A stretch of DNA of 64,000 nt from Pseudomonas sp. ATCC 13867 (GCF_000349845.1 NC_020829.1:1488001-1552000); one strand, 5' to 3'; counted from the first letter of the stretch, positions 35,044 through 44,535 are shown. A program made the numbers and translations. The notes: generated by a model from the letters alone, not told the origin.

Positions 35044-36429
35044 ATGCCCGAATCTATGAGTTTCAACCGCGCGCTGGTGGAGAAGTACGACCGCCCCGGC
35101 CCGCGCTATACGTCCTACCCCACCGCGCCGCAGTTCCACGGCGCCTTCGCCGCCGACGACTACCGCGCAGCGGCCCGGCGCAGCAACGAGGCACCGTCCA
35201 AGCCACTCTCGGTGTACATCCACATCCCGTTCTGCCAGAGCCTGTGCTACTACTGCGCCTGCAACAAGATCATCACCCAGAAGACCCACCGCGCCGTCGA
35301 ATACCTCGACTACCTCAAGCGCGAGATCGCCATGCAGGCGGCATTGTTCGACGGTTCGCGCAAGCTCACCCAATTGCACCTGGGGGGCGGTACGCCCACC
35401 TACCTGACCAGTGCACAGTTGACCGAGCTGATGGATTGCCTGCGCGAGCATTTCAACCTGGACGAGAGCGACGACCATGAGTTCTCCATCGAGGTCGATC
35501 CGCGCACCATCAGCCGCGAACGCATCGCCGAGCTGCGCGCCCAGGGCTTCAACCGCCTGAGCTTCGGCGTGCAGGATTTCGACGAGAAGGTCCAGGCGGC
35601 GGTCAATCGCGTACAGAGCGAGCAGCAGATCTTCGACCTCATCCACGCCGCCCGCGAGGCGCGCTTCAAGTCGGTTTCCGTGGACCTGATCTACGGCCTG
35701 CCGCTGCAGACGGTGGAGAGCTTCGACGCCACCCTGAGCAAGATCGTCGCATTGCGTCCCGACCGCATCGCCGCCTACAGCTACGCCCACCTGCCCGAGC
35801 GGGTGCGCGCGCAGCGGCTGATCCGCCGCGAGGACATGCCGCCGCCCGAGCGCAAGCTGGAACTGCTGGAACTGACCATCCGCCGGCTGACCGGGGAGGG
35901 CTATGCCTACATCGGCATGGACCACTTCGCGCTGCCCGACGACGAGCTGACCGTGGCCCGCGCCAACGGTACGCTGCAACGCAACTTCCAGGGCTACTCG
36001 ACCCACGCCGACTGCGACCTGATCGCCCTGGGCGTGTCGTCCATCAGCAAGGTCGGCGACACCTACGGGCAGAACGTGAAGGAGCTGTCGCAGTACTACG
36101 CGCGCCTTAACGAGGGGCTGCTGCCGGTGCACAAGGGCTACCGCCTGACCGACGACGACCGCCTGCGCCGCGAGGTGATCGGCGCGCTGATGTGTCATGG
36201 CCGCGTGGACTACGCACCGCTGGAAGCGCGCCACGGTATCCGTTTCAGGGAGTATTTCGAGGAATCGCTGCAGCAGTTGCAGGAGCAGGTCGGCGACGGC
36301 CTGATCGAGCTGCACGGCGATGCGCTGGTGCTGCTGCCCCAGGGGCAACTGATGATGCGCAGCGTGGCGATGGCTTTCGATGCCTACCTGGGCGGTGGGC
36401 AGCAGGAGCGCTTCTCGCGGACCATCTGA
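35044..36429 (+). CDS. hemN: Oxygen-independent coproporphyrinogen III oxidase (radical SAM)
   Basis: This 461-residue cytoplasmic enzyme decarboxylates coproporphyrinogen III to protoporphyrinogen IX for haem synthesis without oxygen. The radical-SAM motif is C64-x3-C68-x2-C71 with a further C73, as in E. coli HemN (IPFCQSLCYYCACNK). LGGGTPTYLT, FSIEVDPRTIS and RLSFGVQDFDEKVQAAVNR follow. True HemN shows the C73 and full length, unlike the shorter HemW proteins. ATG at 35044 follows AGAGGAGC. Anaerobic control by Anr is usual; only a poor half-site TTGAT (34953) was seen. A strong bidirectional terminator follows. Confidence 0.95.
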   Translation: MPESMSFNRALVEKYDRPGPRYTSYPTAPQFHGAFAADDYRAAARRSNEAPSKPLSVYIHIPFCQSLCYYCACNKIITQKTHRAVEYLDYLKREIAMQAALFDGSRKLTQLHLGGGTPTYLTSAQLTELMDCLREHFNLDESDDHEFSIEVDPRTISRERIAELRAQGFNRLSFGVQDFDEKVQAAVNRVQSEQQIFDLIHAAREARFKSVSVDLIYGLPLQTVESFDATLSKIVALRPDRIAAYSYAHLPERVRAQRLIRREDMPPPERKLELLELTIRRLTGEGYAYIGMDHFALPDDELTVARANGTLQRNFQGYSTHADCDLIALGVSSISKVGDTYGQNVKELSQYYARLNEGLLPVHKGYRLTDDDRLRREVIGALMCHGRVDYAPLEARHGIRFREYFEESLQQLQEQVGDGLIELHGDALVLLPQGQLMMRSVAMAFDAYLGGGQQERFSRTI

Positions 36430-36435
36430 GCCAGG

Positions 36436-36473
36436 AAAAGCCCCGGCAACCTGCAGGTTGCCGGGGCTTTTTT
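36436..36473. terminator. Bidirectional Rho-independent terminator
   Basis: A long near-perfect stem (AAAAGCCCCGGCAACC / GGTTGCCGGGGCTTTT) with a T-run at the right end and an A-run at the left end serves both hemN and the convergent glutamate-synthase-like gene. Confidence 0.95.
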
Positions 36474-36483
36474 CGTGCCGGCG

Positions 36484-38088
36484 TCAGCCCGCCGCCGCCT
36501 CGAAGCTGTCGCTGCGCGCCATACGCCAGATGCGCTCGTAGAACTCGCCCTCGATGTTGCCCGAGAGCAGTTCGCCGGGCTTGAGGAAGTAGTGCAGGTG
36601 CGAGAACAGGCGGATCTCGGTGGCCGACACGCGACGCACCAGATGCCTGGCTTCCAGTTGCGAGGGATGCTCGATGCCGGCCGCGGCGATCATCTCGGCC
36701 AGGCCCTTGAGGGTGTTGCGGTGGAAGTTGCGCACCCGCTCGGCCTTGTCCGGCACCACCAGGGCGCGTTGGCGCAGCGGGTCCTGGGTGGCCACGCCGG
36801 TCGGGCACTTGTTGGTGTGGCAGCTCTGCGACTGGATGCAGCCGATGGCGAACATGAAGCCGCGCGCCGAGTTGGCCCAGTCGGCGCCCATCGCCAGCAC
36901 GCTGGCGATATCGAAGGCGCTGACGATCTTGCCGCTGGCGCCGATGCGGATCTTGTCGCGCAGGTTCAGGCCGACCAGGGTGTTGTGCACGAACAACAGG
37001 CCCTCGCGCATCGGCAGGCCCATGTGGTCGGTGAACTCCAGCGGCGCGGCGCCGGTGCCGCCTTCCTTGCCGTCGACCACGATGAAGTCGGGGAGGATGC
37101 CGGTCTCCTGCATGGCCTTGGCGATGCCCATGAACTCCCACGGGTGGCCGATGCACAGCTTGAAGCCCACCGGCTTGCCGCCGGAGAGTTCGCGCAGTTT
37201 GACGATGAAGTCGAGCAGCTCCTTGGGCGTGCTGAAGGCGCTGTGGGAGGAGGGCGAGATGCAGTCCTGGCCCAGCGGTACACCACGGGTGGAGGCGATT
37301 TCCGGGGTCACCTTGTGCTTGGGCAGGATGCCGCCGTGGCCGGGCTTGGCGCCCTGGCTGAGCTTGATCTCGATCATCTTCACCTGCGGGTCGACCGCCT
37401 GCCTGGCGAAGCGCTCCGGGTCGAAGTGGCCATCCGGGGTGCGGCAGCCGAAGTAGCCGCTGCCCAGTTCCCAGGTCAGGTCGCCGCCGTACTCGCGGTG
37501 GTAGGGGCTGATGCTGCCCTCGCCGGTGTCGTGGATGAAGTTGCCCATCTTCGCGCCCTTGTTCAGCGCGCGGATGGCGTTGGCGCTGAGGGAGCCGAAG
37601 CTCATCGCCGAGATGTTGAACACCGAGATGGAGTAGGGCTGCTTGCATTCCGGGCCGCCCACGTCGACGCGGAAGGTGCAGGGATCGGCCACCGGCGCCG
37701 GGCGGATGGAGTGGGCGATGAACTCGAAGCCCGACTGGTAGACGTCGATCAGGGTGCCGAACGGTTTGTCGGCGCTCTCGTTCTTCGCCCGCGAGTAGAC
37801 CAGCGCCCGCTGGGCACGGGAGAAGGGCAGGGCGTCGTTGTCCCCCTCGAGCAGGTACTGGCGGATTTCCGGGCGGATGCCTTCCACCAGGTAGCGGATG
37901 TTGCCGAGGATCGGGTAGTTGCGCCGTACCGCGTGGTGCTGCTGGCGGAGGTCGATGACGCCGAGCACGCTGAGGGCGAAGGTCAGCAGGGTCAGGGGCC
38001 AGACGTGGCCGAGGAAGGGCAGGCTGATCAGGGTAAACAGGATGCAGGCGGCGAAGAAGGCGTAGCGGCTGAGCAGCGACAGGTTCAT
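36484..38088 (-). CDS. Membrane-anchored FMN-binding glutamate synthase-like protein
   Basis: This 534-residue protein has two hydrophobic segments at the N-terminus (LLSRYAFFAACILFTLISLPFLGH and WPLTLLTFALSVLGVI) followed by the FMN-barrel domain of glutamate synthase large subunit. Recognisable parts are FNISAMSFGSLSANAIRALNKGA, EIKLSQGAKPGHGGILP, GEGSISPYHREYGGDL and GCIQSQSCHTNKCPTGV, whose cysteines recall the 3Fe-4S cluster. It lacks the amidotransferase domain, so it is not a full GltB. The reaction is unknown. The ATG at 38088 has GGAGAC upstream. It shares the terminator with the convergent hemN. Confidence 0.88.
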   Translation of the reverse strand: MNLSLLSRYAFFAACILFTLISLPFLGHVWPLTLLTFALSVLGVIDLRQQHHAVRRNYPILGNIRYLVEGIRPEIRQYLLEGDNDALPFSRAQRALVYSRAKNESADKPFGTLIDVYQSGFEFIAHSIRPAPVADPCTFRVDVGGPECKQPYSISVFNISAMSFGSLSANAIRALNKGAKMGNFIHDTGEGSISPYHREYGGDLTWELGSGYFGCRTPDGHFDPERFARQAVDPQVKMIEIKLSQGAKPGHGGILPKHKVTPEIASTRGVPLGQDCISPSSHSAFSTPKELLDFIVKLRELSGGKPVGFKLCIGHPWEFMGIAKAMQETGILPDFIVVDGKEGGTGAAPLEFTDHMGLPMREGLLFVHNTLVGLNLRDKIRIGASGKIVSAFDIASVLAMGADWANSARGFMFAIGCIQSQSCHTNKCPTGVATQDPLRQRALVVPDKAERVRNFHRNTLKGLAEMIAAAGIEHPSQLEARHLVRRVSATEIRLFSHLHYFLKPGELLSGNIEGEFYERIWRMARSDSFEAAAG

Positions 38089-38424
38089 GGAGTCTCCAGT
38101 CGTTGGGCTTATCACGGTCAGGTTGGGTCGAAAGGGCCGTCACAGAGCATGGCAGGTATTGCGCGAACGTGCCTGGACAAAGGGCAAGGCGATGGGCTTT
38201 CGGAGGTCATTCCAGTTCTGGCGGGCACCGACGGTAGCCCGAAGCAGGGGAAAAAGAAAGCTGGCTAACGATTTTTTCCGGGACTGAGAAAGGGTGTTTC
38301 GGGAGCTGCGAGAAACGGCCACATCCGTACCTGGGCTGTTCGCGAGCAAGCTCGCTCCTACAGGGTTGGCACCGGCTTGCACTTCGTAGGAGCGAGCTTG
38401 CTCGCGAACCCGCATTCAGCCGGA
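38089..38424. other. Intergenic region with a REP pair only
   Basis: Between the glutamate-synthase-like gene and the L-serine dehydratase gene (both leftward). Apart from the REP pair at 38339-38409 no gene or clear regulatory element was found in the remaining about 250 bases. Confidence 0.6.
38339..38409. repeat. REP doublet, tail-to-tail
   Basis: Two standard REP arms in the order TTCGCGAGC...CTCCTACA then GTAGGAGC...CTCGCGAAC, 23 bases apart. The right arm ends about 15 bases from the stop codon of the serine dehydratase gene. Confidence 0.9.
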
Positions 38425-39804
38425 TTAACAGGCAATCACGTTGACTGCCAGCCCGCCCTTGGAGGTCTCCTTGTACTTGTCCATCATGTCCCGCCCGGTG
38501 TCGCGCAGGGTGTCGATGGCCTTGTCGAGGCTGACCAGATGCTGGCCGTCGCCGCGCAGGGCCAGTTGGGCGGCGTTGATGGCCTTGAGCGAAGCCATCG
38601 CGTTGCGCTCGATACAGGGTACCTGCACCAGGCCGGCCACCGGGTCGCACGTCAGGCCGAGGTTGTGCTCCAGGCCGATCTCGGCGGCGTTCTCCACCTG
38701 TTCCAGGCTGCCGCCGAGGACTTCCGCCAGGGCGCCGGCGGCCATCGCGCAGGCCGAGCCGACTTCGCCCTGGCAACCCACTTCGGCGCCGGAGATCGAG
38801 GCGTTGAGCTTGCACAGGATGCCGATGGCGGCGGCGGTCAGCAGGTAGCGTTCGATGGCCTCCGCGTCGGCCCGGGGGGCGTAGCGCGCGTAGTAGTGCA
38901 GCACCGCCGGAACGATGCCGGCGGCGCCGTTGGTGGGCGCGGTCACCACCCGGCCACCGGCGGCGTTCTCCTCGTTCACCGCCAGCGCCCAGAGATCGAC
39001 CCAGTCCATCGCGCCGAGGGTGCTGGCGATCAGGTTGCCGCTGTCCGCTTCGTTCAACCGGCGGTAGAGCATGGGGGCGCGACGGCGCACCTTGAGCCCG
39101 CCGGGCAGGGTGCCTTCGGTTTCCAGTCCACGGCGCACGCAGGCCTGCATTTCGTCCCAGATATGGGCCAGGCCGGCGTGGATTTCCGCCGCGCTGCGCA
39201 CGGCCAGTTCATTGGCCCACATCAGGTCGCTGATGCGCTTGAACTCATGCTGATGGCACAGGCGCAGCAGCTCCTCGGCGCTGTGGAAGGGGTAGGGCGT
39301 GGGGTTGCCGGGCAGGGCGCGGTCGGTGTTGAAGTCGGCCTGGTCCACCACGAAACCGCCGCCCACGGAATAGCAGACGCGCTCGGCCAGCAACCGGCCG
39401 TCGTCGTCCAGCGCGCGCAGGTGCAGCCCGTTGGGATGGGCGGGCAGGCTGCCGTCGTGGAAGACCAGGTGCCGCGCCGGATCGAAGTCGATCTCCCGCG
39501 CGCCGCCCAGGCGCAGGCGACGGCGCAGCAGGATGTCGTCCACCTGTGGCGCCAGGGCGGCTGGATCGGCTTCCGCCGGATCGATGCCGAGCAGGCCGAT
39601 CAGGCAGGCGCGGTCGGTGGCGTGACCTTTGCCGGTGGCGCTGAGGGAGCCGTAGAGGTGCACCTCGATCGCCGCCACCCGCTCCAGTCGGTCGTCCGCC
39701 CGCAGGCGGTCGACGAACTCGCGGGTAGCGCGCATCGGCCCCACGGTGTGGGAGCTGGATGGCCCGACGCCGGGCTTGAACATGTCGAAAACACTGAGGG
39801 TCAT
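38425..39804 (-). CDS. sdaA: L-serine ammonia-lyase (iron-sulfur L-serine dehydratase)
   Basis: This 459-residue cytoplasmic enzyme converts L-serine to pyruvate and ammonia using a [4Fe-4S] cluster. Both halves of the single-chain form are visible: the beta domain at the N-terminus ([22 protein letters not shown]) and the alpha domain with cluster cysteines in [21 protein letters not shown] and [20 protein letters not shown]. Length matches SdaA/SdaB (about 455). It ends [15 protein letters not shown], with the C-terminal Cys known to cap the cluster. Which of sdaA or sdaB it corresponds to cannot be fixed without comparison. Confidence 0.94.
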   Translation of the reverse strand: MTLSVFDMFKPGVGPSSSHTVGPMRATREFVDRLRADDRLERVAAIEVHLYGSLSATGKGHATDRACLIGLLGIDPAEADPAALAPQVDDILLRRRLRLGGAREIDFDPARHLVFHDGSLPAHPNGLHLRALDDDGRLLAERVCYSVGGGFVVDQADFNTDRALPGNPTPYPFHSAEELLRLCHQHEFKRISDLMWANELAVRSAAEIHAGLAHIWDEMQACVRRGLETEGTLPGGLKVRRRAPMLYRRLNEADSGNLIASTLGAMDWVDLWALAVNEENAAGGRVVTAPTNGAAGIVPAVLHYYARYAPRADAEAIERYLLTAAAIGILCKLNASISGAEVGCQGEVGSACAMAAGALAEVLGGSLEQVENAAEIGLEHNLGLTCDPVAGLVQVPCIERNAMASLKAINAAQLALRGDGQHLVSLDKAIDTLRDTGRDMMDKYKETSKGGLAVNVIAC

Positions 39805-39883
39805 GGGGGATTCCTCCTGTCCTCAAGCATGGACCCGCAATGCCGCGGTTGCTCACCGGCTGCTCGACGGCTGGCTGCTTTCT

Positions 39884-39962
39884 GTAGGAGCGAGCTTGCT
39901 CGCGAACAGAATTTCCAGGTATCTCCGCTGGCGCGCGGTTCGCGAGCAAGCTCGCTCCTACA
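39884..39962. repeat. REP doublet, head-to-head
   Basis: Two standard inverted REP arms (GTAGGAGC...CTCGCGAAC and GTTCGCGAG...GCTCCTACA) are about 31 bases apart. It lies in the region upstream of the serine dehydratase gene and ends just before the 3' end of the LuxR-type gene. Confidence 0.9.
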
Positions 39963-39980
39963 AACGCGTAAGGTGCGATG

Positions 39981-40760
39981 TCACCCCTGCGCCTGCAAAA
40001 ACAGCGAGAACAATTCCGACTGCGACTTGATCCCGAGCTTGGCGTACATGTGCTTGCGGTGGACCTTCACCGTTTCGGCGGAAATGGCCAGCTTGCGGGC
40101 GATTTCCTTGCTGGAGCAGCCACTGAGCATCAAGCGGCCGACTTCCAGTTCGCGGGCGGTGAGTGGGGTTTCCACCTGTTGGGCGGTGGCTTCCAGGCGG
40201 TTCTGCCAGCGCGGCGGCGGGGGCGCTTCCTGCACTTCGCGCTCGAAGGCCATGCGCTGGCGCATCAGGCCCGCGACCCAGGGCTGCACCAGCGCGAGTA
40301 AAGCGATCTGCTCCGGGGTGAAGCGGCCCTTGCTGCCCAGCGAGCAGCAGAGGGTGCGTTCGCCGTCGAGCTGCACGTTGATCTGCACTTCGTCGGCCAC
40401 CACGTTGAGGCTGAAGTAGCGCTGGTAGTAGTCGGTCTGCTCGAACATTTCCGGGGCCACGTCGTCCAGGCGGAACAAGCCGCTGCCGGGGGCCTCGCGG
40501 CTGGCGATGTAGAACGGGTCGAGCAGGTAGAGGCCCCTGAGGTAGTCCTGGAACAGCGGGTCCGGCCCGCCATCTTCGCCGGGACATTCGGCGAACACCT
40601 GCGGCCTGCCATTGCTGAAAAGCAGCACCACCCAGCTGTCGAAGGGCACATACTGACCCAGCAGGCGCACCAGCGAGGTCCAGAAGTTCGGCTTGTCCAG
40701 CGCCTCGATCAGTTGCCCGACCGAGCGGTGCCAGGCGATGTCCTGCAGGGAAAGGCCCAT
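39981..40760 (-). CDS. LuxR-type transcriptional regulator
   Basis: This 259-residue protein has a C-terminal LuxR/GerE HTH (about residues 193-255: TPLTARELEVGRLMLSGCSSKEIARKLAISAETVKVHRKHMYAKLGI). The N-terminal about 180 residues (PFDSWVVLLFSNGRPQVFAE, LYLLDPFYIASREAPGSG) resemble a GAF- or PAS-like sensory region, not an autoinducer-binding domain, as its characteristic Trp/Asp set is not recognised. It lies divergent (162 bases) from the nitrilase-family gene, with an APC permease after it, so it probably controls uptake and hydrolysis of a nitrogen compound. A no-target alternative cannot be excluded. Confidence 0.87.
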   Translation of the reverse strand: MGLSLQDIAWHRSVGQLIEALDKPNFWTSLVRLLGQYVPFDSWVVLLFSNGRPQVFAECPGEDGGPDPLFQDYLRGLYLLDPFYIASREAPGSGLFRLDDVAPEMFEQTDYYQRYFSLNVVADEVQINVQLDGERTLCCSLGSKGRFTPEQIALLALVQPWVAGLMRQRMAFEREVQEAPPPPRWQNRLEATAQQVETPLTARELEVGRLMLSGCSSKEIARKLAISAETVKVHRKHMYAKLGIKSQSELFSLFLQAQG

Positions 40761-40922
40761 GACTCTACCCCCGTTGGGTTACCACGCGGGCGTAATTACC
40801 CGGTGAGGGCGCCGCCGGCATACTCGGTGAATGCCTTTACGCCGGCGCGGTGCGCATTCTGACCCTTTTGCGGCATCGGGTCATGTCTTCGCGCCCGTCC
40901 ATGAAACACCCGAGGAGCCCCC

Positions 40923-41741
40923 ATGAAAGTCGAACTCGTTCAACTCGCTGGCCGTGATGGCGATGTGGCCTGGAACCTGGCGCGTACCCTCGACGCCATC
41001 CACGCCTGCGCCCCGGACAGTCAACTGGTGGTGTTCCCCGAAACCCAACTGACCGGCTTCCCCACCGAGGCCAACATCGCTGCCATCGCCGAACCGATCG
41101 ACGGTCCCAGCGTGCAGGCCGTGCTGCGTGCCGCACGGGAGAAGAACATCTCGGTCGCCGTGGGTTTTGCCGAAGCCGCCGACGGCCGCTTCTACAACAC
41201 CACGCTGCTGGTCACCCCCGACGGTATCGCCATGCAATACCGCAAGACGCACCTGTGGGCATCGGACCGCGGCATCTTCACCCCCGGCGACCGCTACGCC
41301 ACCTGCCTGTGGAACGGCATCCGCGTCGGCATCGTGATCTGCTTCGACATCGAGTTTCCCGAGTCCGTACGCGCCCTCGGCCAACTGGGCGCCGAGCTGA
41401 TCATCGTGACCAACGGCAACATGGACCCCTACGGCCCGACCCACCGCACCGCGATCATGGGCCGCGCGATGGAAAACCAGGCCTACGCCGTGATGGTCAA
41501 CCGCGTCGGCGAGGGTGACGACGAGCTGGTGTTCGTCGGCGGCAGCGCGGCGGTCGATCCCTTCGGCCAACTGCTCTGCGAGGCCGGCCGCGAAGAGTGC
41601 CGGCAGATCGTCGAGCTGGATTTCGAACGCCTGGCCCAGGCGCGCCGCGACTACAGCTACCTGGCCGAGCGCCGCTTCGTACTGCCGGGCGAGATGCGCG
41701 AGCACGACGGCGGCCTGCGCGAATTGATCATTCCCACCTGA
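40923..41741 (+). CDS. Carbon-nitrogen hydrolase (nitrilase superfamily)
   Basis: This 272-residue enzyme has the Glu-Lys-Cys triad: E40 in LVVFPETQLTGFP, K108 in MQYRKTHLW and C140 in IVICFDIEFPE. It hydrolyses a nonpeptide amide C-N bond; the IEFPE context fits the amidase branches rather than true nitrilases. ATG is preceded by CGAGGAGCC. It is followed 158 bases later by an APC permease and is divergent from the LuxR gene; together they resemble an amine or amide use unit, perhaps for polyamine-type compounds. From memory the order equals PA3599-PA3597 of P. aeruginosa. Substrate unknown. Confidence 0.9.
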   Translation: MKVELVQLAGRDGDVAWNLARTLDAIHACAPDSQLVVFPETQLTGFPTEANIAAIAEPIDGPSVQAVLRAAREKNISVAVGFAEAADGRFYNTTLLVTPDGIAMQYRKTHLWASDRGIFTPGDRYATCLWNGIRVGIVICFDIEFPESVRALGQLGAELIIVTNGNMDPYGPTHRTAIMGRAMENQAYAVMVNRVGEGDDELVFVGGSAAVDPFGQLLCEAGREECRQIVELDFERLAQARRDYSYLAERRFVLPGEMREHDGGLRELIIPT

Positions 41742-41899
41742 GTGTCCCATCCGGCTTCTGCGGAGCCGGGGCGCAGGGCCGCGCCGACACAGCGTTGTTC
41801 CACGATCGACGGGCGACGAGAGCGCCCGCGAGGCCTGCGGGTGAGCGCAGGCCAGCAACTTTGCGCTGCCATAACAAACACAATGCGGAGTAAGCAGTA

Positions 41900-43222
41900 A
41901 TGGCTCGACTGAAACGAACCCTGTCGCTGGGTTCGGTGGTGCTGTTCGGCATCGCCTACATGACCCCGATCATCGTCCTCGGCACCTTCGGCATCCTCGC
42001 CGACGTCACTCGTGGCGTGGTGCCTTCGGCCTATCTCGTCGCCTCGGTAGCGATGCTCTTCACCGCGCTCAGCTATGGGCGCATGGCCGCCGCCTTCCCG
42101 GTGGCCGGCTCCGCCTACACCTACGTGCGCAAGTCGATCAGCCCGAAACTGGGCTTCCTCGCCGGCTGGGCGGTGCTGCTGGACTACCTGTTCCTGCCGA
42201 TGGCCATCTGGCTGATCGGCGCGGCCTACCTGCACTCCGCCTTCCCGGCGGTGCCCCAGGCGCTCTGGGTGCTGGCGTTCATCGGCGTGACCACCGCGAT
42301 CAACGTGGTCGGCCTGCGCCTGGCGAAGAACATCAATGGCGTGCTGATGCTGGTGCAGTTCCTGGTGCTGCTGGCCTTCGTCGGCCTGGCGATCCACTAC
42401 GTGATGGGCGACGCCAGCCGTCCGTTGTGGACCCTGGAGCCCTTCCTCAAGGAAGGCACCCAACTGCCGCTGATCATGGGCGGCGCGGCCATCGCCTGCT
42501 ACTCCTTCCTGGGCTTCGACGCGGTCAGCACCCTGACCGAAGAAACCCATGAGCCGCGCAAGACCATTCCGCGCGCGATCCTGCTGATCACCCTGATCGG
42601 TGGCGGCATCTTCATCGCCGCCAGCTACTTCGTACAACTGGCGCATCCGTCGCTGGAGTTCCAGAACGCCGATTCCGCCGCCTACGAAATTGCCCGCAAC
42701 ATCGGTGGCGATCTGTTCGTCAGCTTCTTCCTCGTCGGCCTGATCGTCGGCCAGTTCACCTCCGGACTGTCGGCCCAGGCCAGCGCCTCGCGCCTGCTGT
42801 TCGCGATGGGCCGCGACGGCGTACTGCCGCGCCCGTTCTTCGGTCGCATCGGCAAGCGCTTCGAGACCCCGGTGAACAGCATCGTGCTGTGCGGCGTGGT
42901 GGCGCTGCTGGCGCTGCGCATGGACGTCACCACCTCCACCTCGTTCATCAACTTCGGCGCCTTCCTGGCCTTCAGCCTGGTGAACCTCTCGGTGATCTTC
43001 CACTACTACCTGAACGCCGAGCGCCGTGGCCTGCGCGAGCGGGTGCTGTTCCTGCTGTTCCCGCTGATCGGCCTGCTTGCCGACCTGTGGCTGATGGTCA
43101 GTCTCGACCACCTGGCGATCTGGCTCGGCGCATCCTGGCTGGCGATCGGCGTGGTCTACCTGGCGGTGATCACCGGCGGTTTCCGCGAGCAACCGCCGGA
43201 GATGCACTTCGACGAGGCATAA
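41900..43222 (+). CDS. APC-family permease (PuuP/amine or amino acid type)
   Basis: This 440-residue 12-helix inner-membrane transporter is of the APC superfamily. Its N-terminus (RLKRTLSLGSVVLFGIAYMTPIIVLGTFGI) carries the helix-1 GIAYMTP stretch of the PuuP/YhdG-like branch, and IACYSFLGFDAVSTLTEETHEPRKTIPRAI is the conserved loop between helices 6 and 7. It likely imports an amine or amino acid by proton symport. It is downstream of the nitrilase-family gene and probably co-regulated; the 158-base gap may hold its own promoter. The exact substrate is not readable. Confidence 0.87.
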   Translation: MARLKRTLSLGSVVLFGIAYMTPIIVLGTFGILADVTRGVVPSAYLVASVAMLFTALSYGRMAAAFPVAGSAYTYVRKSISPKLGFLAGWAVLLDYLFLPMAIWLIGAAYLHSAFPAVPQALWVLAFIGVTTAINVVGLRLAKNINGVLMLVQFLVLLAFVGLAIHYVMGDASRPLWTLEPFLKEGTQLPLIMGGAAIACYSFLGFDAVSTLTEETHEPRKTIPRAILLITLIGGGIFIAASYFVQLAHPSLEFQNADSAAYEIARNIGGDLFVSFFLVGLIVGQFTSGLSAQASASRLLFAMGRDGVLPRPFFGRIGKRFETPVNSIVLCGVVALLALRMDVTTSTSFINFGAFLAFSLVNLSVIFHYYLNAERRGLRERVLFLLFPLIGLLADLWLMVSLDHLAIWLGASWLAIGVVYLAVITGGFREQPPEMHFDEA

Positions 43223-43276
43223 CGGTCTGGCGGGGCTATGCTGGGGGCTCCATGCGGTGCCCGAGGAGCCCCCGCC

Positions 43277-43921
43277 ATGTCCCGCATCACCCTGTACCAT
43301 TCGCCCCAGACTCGCTCCAGCGGCACCCTGGTGCTGCTGGAGGAGCTGGGCGCCGACTATGACCTCGAACTGATCAACATGAAGGCCGGCCAGCAGCGCC
43401 AGCCGGCATACCTGGCCATCAACCCGATGGGCAAGGTCCCGGCGATTCGCCACGGCGAGGCGCTGGTGACCGAGCAGGGCGCGGTCTACCTCTACCTCGC
43501 CGACCTGTTCCCCCGCGCAGGCCTTGCGCCCGCCCTGGATGACTCGCTGCGCGGCCCGTACCTGCGCTGGCTGGTGTTCTATGGCTCCAGCTTCGAGCCG
43601 GCCATCCTCGACCGCGCGCTCAAGCGCGACCCGCCGCCGCCGGCCATGAGTCCGTACGGCGACTACGACAGCGTGATCAGAACCCTGGCCGCGCAACTGG
43701 AGCAGGGGCCTTACCTGCTGGGCGGCCGCATGACGGCTGCCGACGTGCTGTGGGGGTCGGCGCTGAGCTGGACCATCGGTTTCGGCGTGGTGCCCAAACT
43801 GCCGGTATTCGAACGCTACGTCGAACTCGTCACGGCGCGGCCGGCTTTCGCCCGCGTGCGCGAGCGCGATGAGCAGTGGGCGGCGGAACACGCCCGGGCC
43901 GCCGAGGCCAAGGTGCCGTGA
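43277..43921 (+). CDS. Glutathione S-transferase family protein
   Basis: This 214-residue soluble enzyme has an N-terminal thioredoxin-like GST domain (residues 1-80: ITLYHSPQTRSSGTLVLLEELGADYDLELINM, NPMGKVPAIRHGEALVTEQGAVYLYLAD) and a C-terminal helical domain with the ADVLWG stretch. The cis-Pro VPAI and the glutathione-binding E-Q/G motif are present. The catalytic Ser is probably S12 or nearby. I chose the ATG at 43277, after GGAGCCCCC. It is 54 bases after the permease gene, in the same direction, possibly co-transcribed; a link to its function is unclear. Confidence 0.88.
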   Translation: MSRITLYHSPQTRSSGTLVLLEELGADYDLELINMKAGQQRQPAYLAINPMGKVPAIRHGEALVTEQGAVYLYLADLFPRAGLAPALDDSLRGPYLRWLVFYGSSFEPAILDRALKRDPPPPAMSPYGDYDSVIRTLAAQLEQGPYLLGGRMTAADVLWGSALSWTIGFGVVPKLPVFERYVELVTARPAFARVRERDEQWAAEHARAAEAKVP

Positions 43922-44151
43922 TTGCGTCCCGGCCAGGGCGATGGCGTAGCGGCATTCGGGACGTGCCGGGAGATCAGTGCGTGTTTTGCGAAAACGATCT
44001 CAAGCTATGTGGGAAGTTTCTTTTTTGCTTGTGGCTTTCTTTGTCAATCAGCGCTGCTGATCAATGATTGCCCCAACGCCGCGTCGATCCCCATCTCGTG
44101 GCGTCAGCGGCATCTGACGACGAGAAAGACGTTGCATCCGTTAGCCCCCTG

Positions 44152-44180
44152 AAGCCCATCCGCGAGGATGGGCTTTTTTC
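44152..44180 (+). terminator. Rho-independent terminator in the intergenic island
   Basis: An 8-base stem (AGCCCATC / GATGGGCT, loop CGCGAG) is followed by TTTTTTC. It lies 230 bases after the GST gene and could end that transcript or an unseen RNA. Confidence 0.85.
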
Positions 44181-44189
44181 GTTCACTGT

Positions 44190-44318
44190 TCCTGCGCCCT
44201 TCAATCTCAGTCTTCGGAGGACGAAGTGGGAAATATCTACTGTTCGGAAGCCTGAGGTCCATGTGCCTCAGGAAAATGCCGACGATGTAGTCTTTATCCC
44301 AATCTTCTGAGGTTTTTT
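44190..44318 (+). ncRNA. Possible structured small RNA, low-confidence
   Basis: Hairpin CTTCG/CGAAG with GGAGGA in its loop (44212-44226), stem CCTGAGG/CCTCAGG (44251-44272) and a competing partner CTGAGG before TTTTTT (44307-44318) lie in a noncoding, AT-rich setting. The middle segment can pair with either flank, like an attenuator. GGA motifs recur. No promoter was identified, so this is a candidate only. Confidence 0.3.
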
Positions 44319-44434
44319 CTTACGCGGATATCTGGGCTTGGAGGTGGCTGTCAGCTGTTGGATCATATGTCCGTGCCCTGTTCCTACAGGGCGCCCTAAT
44401 GATTGATCGACTAGTCAATCGTTAACGTTCTTGG

Positions 44435-44462
44435 CCCGCCAGCAATGGCGGGTCTTTTTTTT
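44435..44462 (+). terminator. Rho-independent terminator
   Basis: A 7-base stem (CCCGCCA / TGGCGGG, loop GCAA) is followed by a T-run (TCTTTTTTTT). Confidence 0.85.
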
Positions 44463-44501
44463 GGGCTCTCCGCAGAGCCTGGGAAGGCGCGATGAACCAT
44501 G

Positions 44502-44535
44502 AAAAACGCCCTCTGCTGTTTCCGGAAGAGGGCGT
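44502..44535 (-). terminator. Terminator of the leftward MFS transporter gene
   Basis: On the minus strand ACGCCCTCT pairs with AGAGGGCGT and is followed by TTTTTC. It starts about 20 bases beyond the MFS stop codon. Confidence 0.88.

Noticed and set aside
36484..38088. Full glutamate synthase large subunit (gltB)
   Set aside because: The protein is only 534 residues, has N-terminal membrane segments and lacks the amidotransferase domain.
44068..44310. An 80-codon plus-strand frame in the low-GC island
   Set aside because: It runs straight through a convincing terminator hairpin and lacks a ribosome site or known motif.
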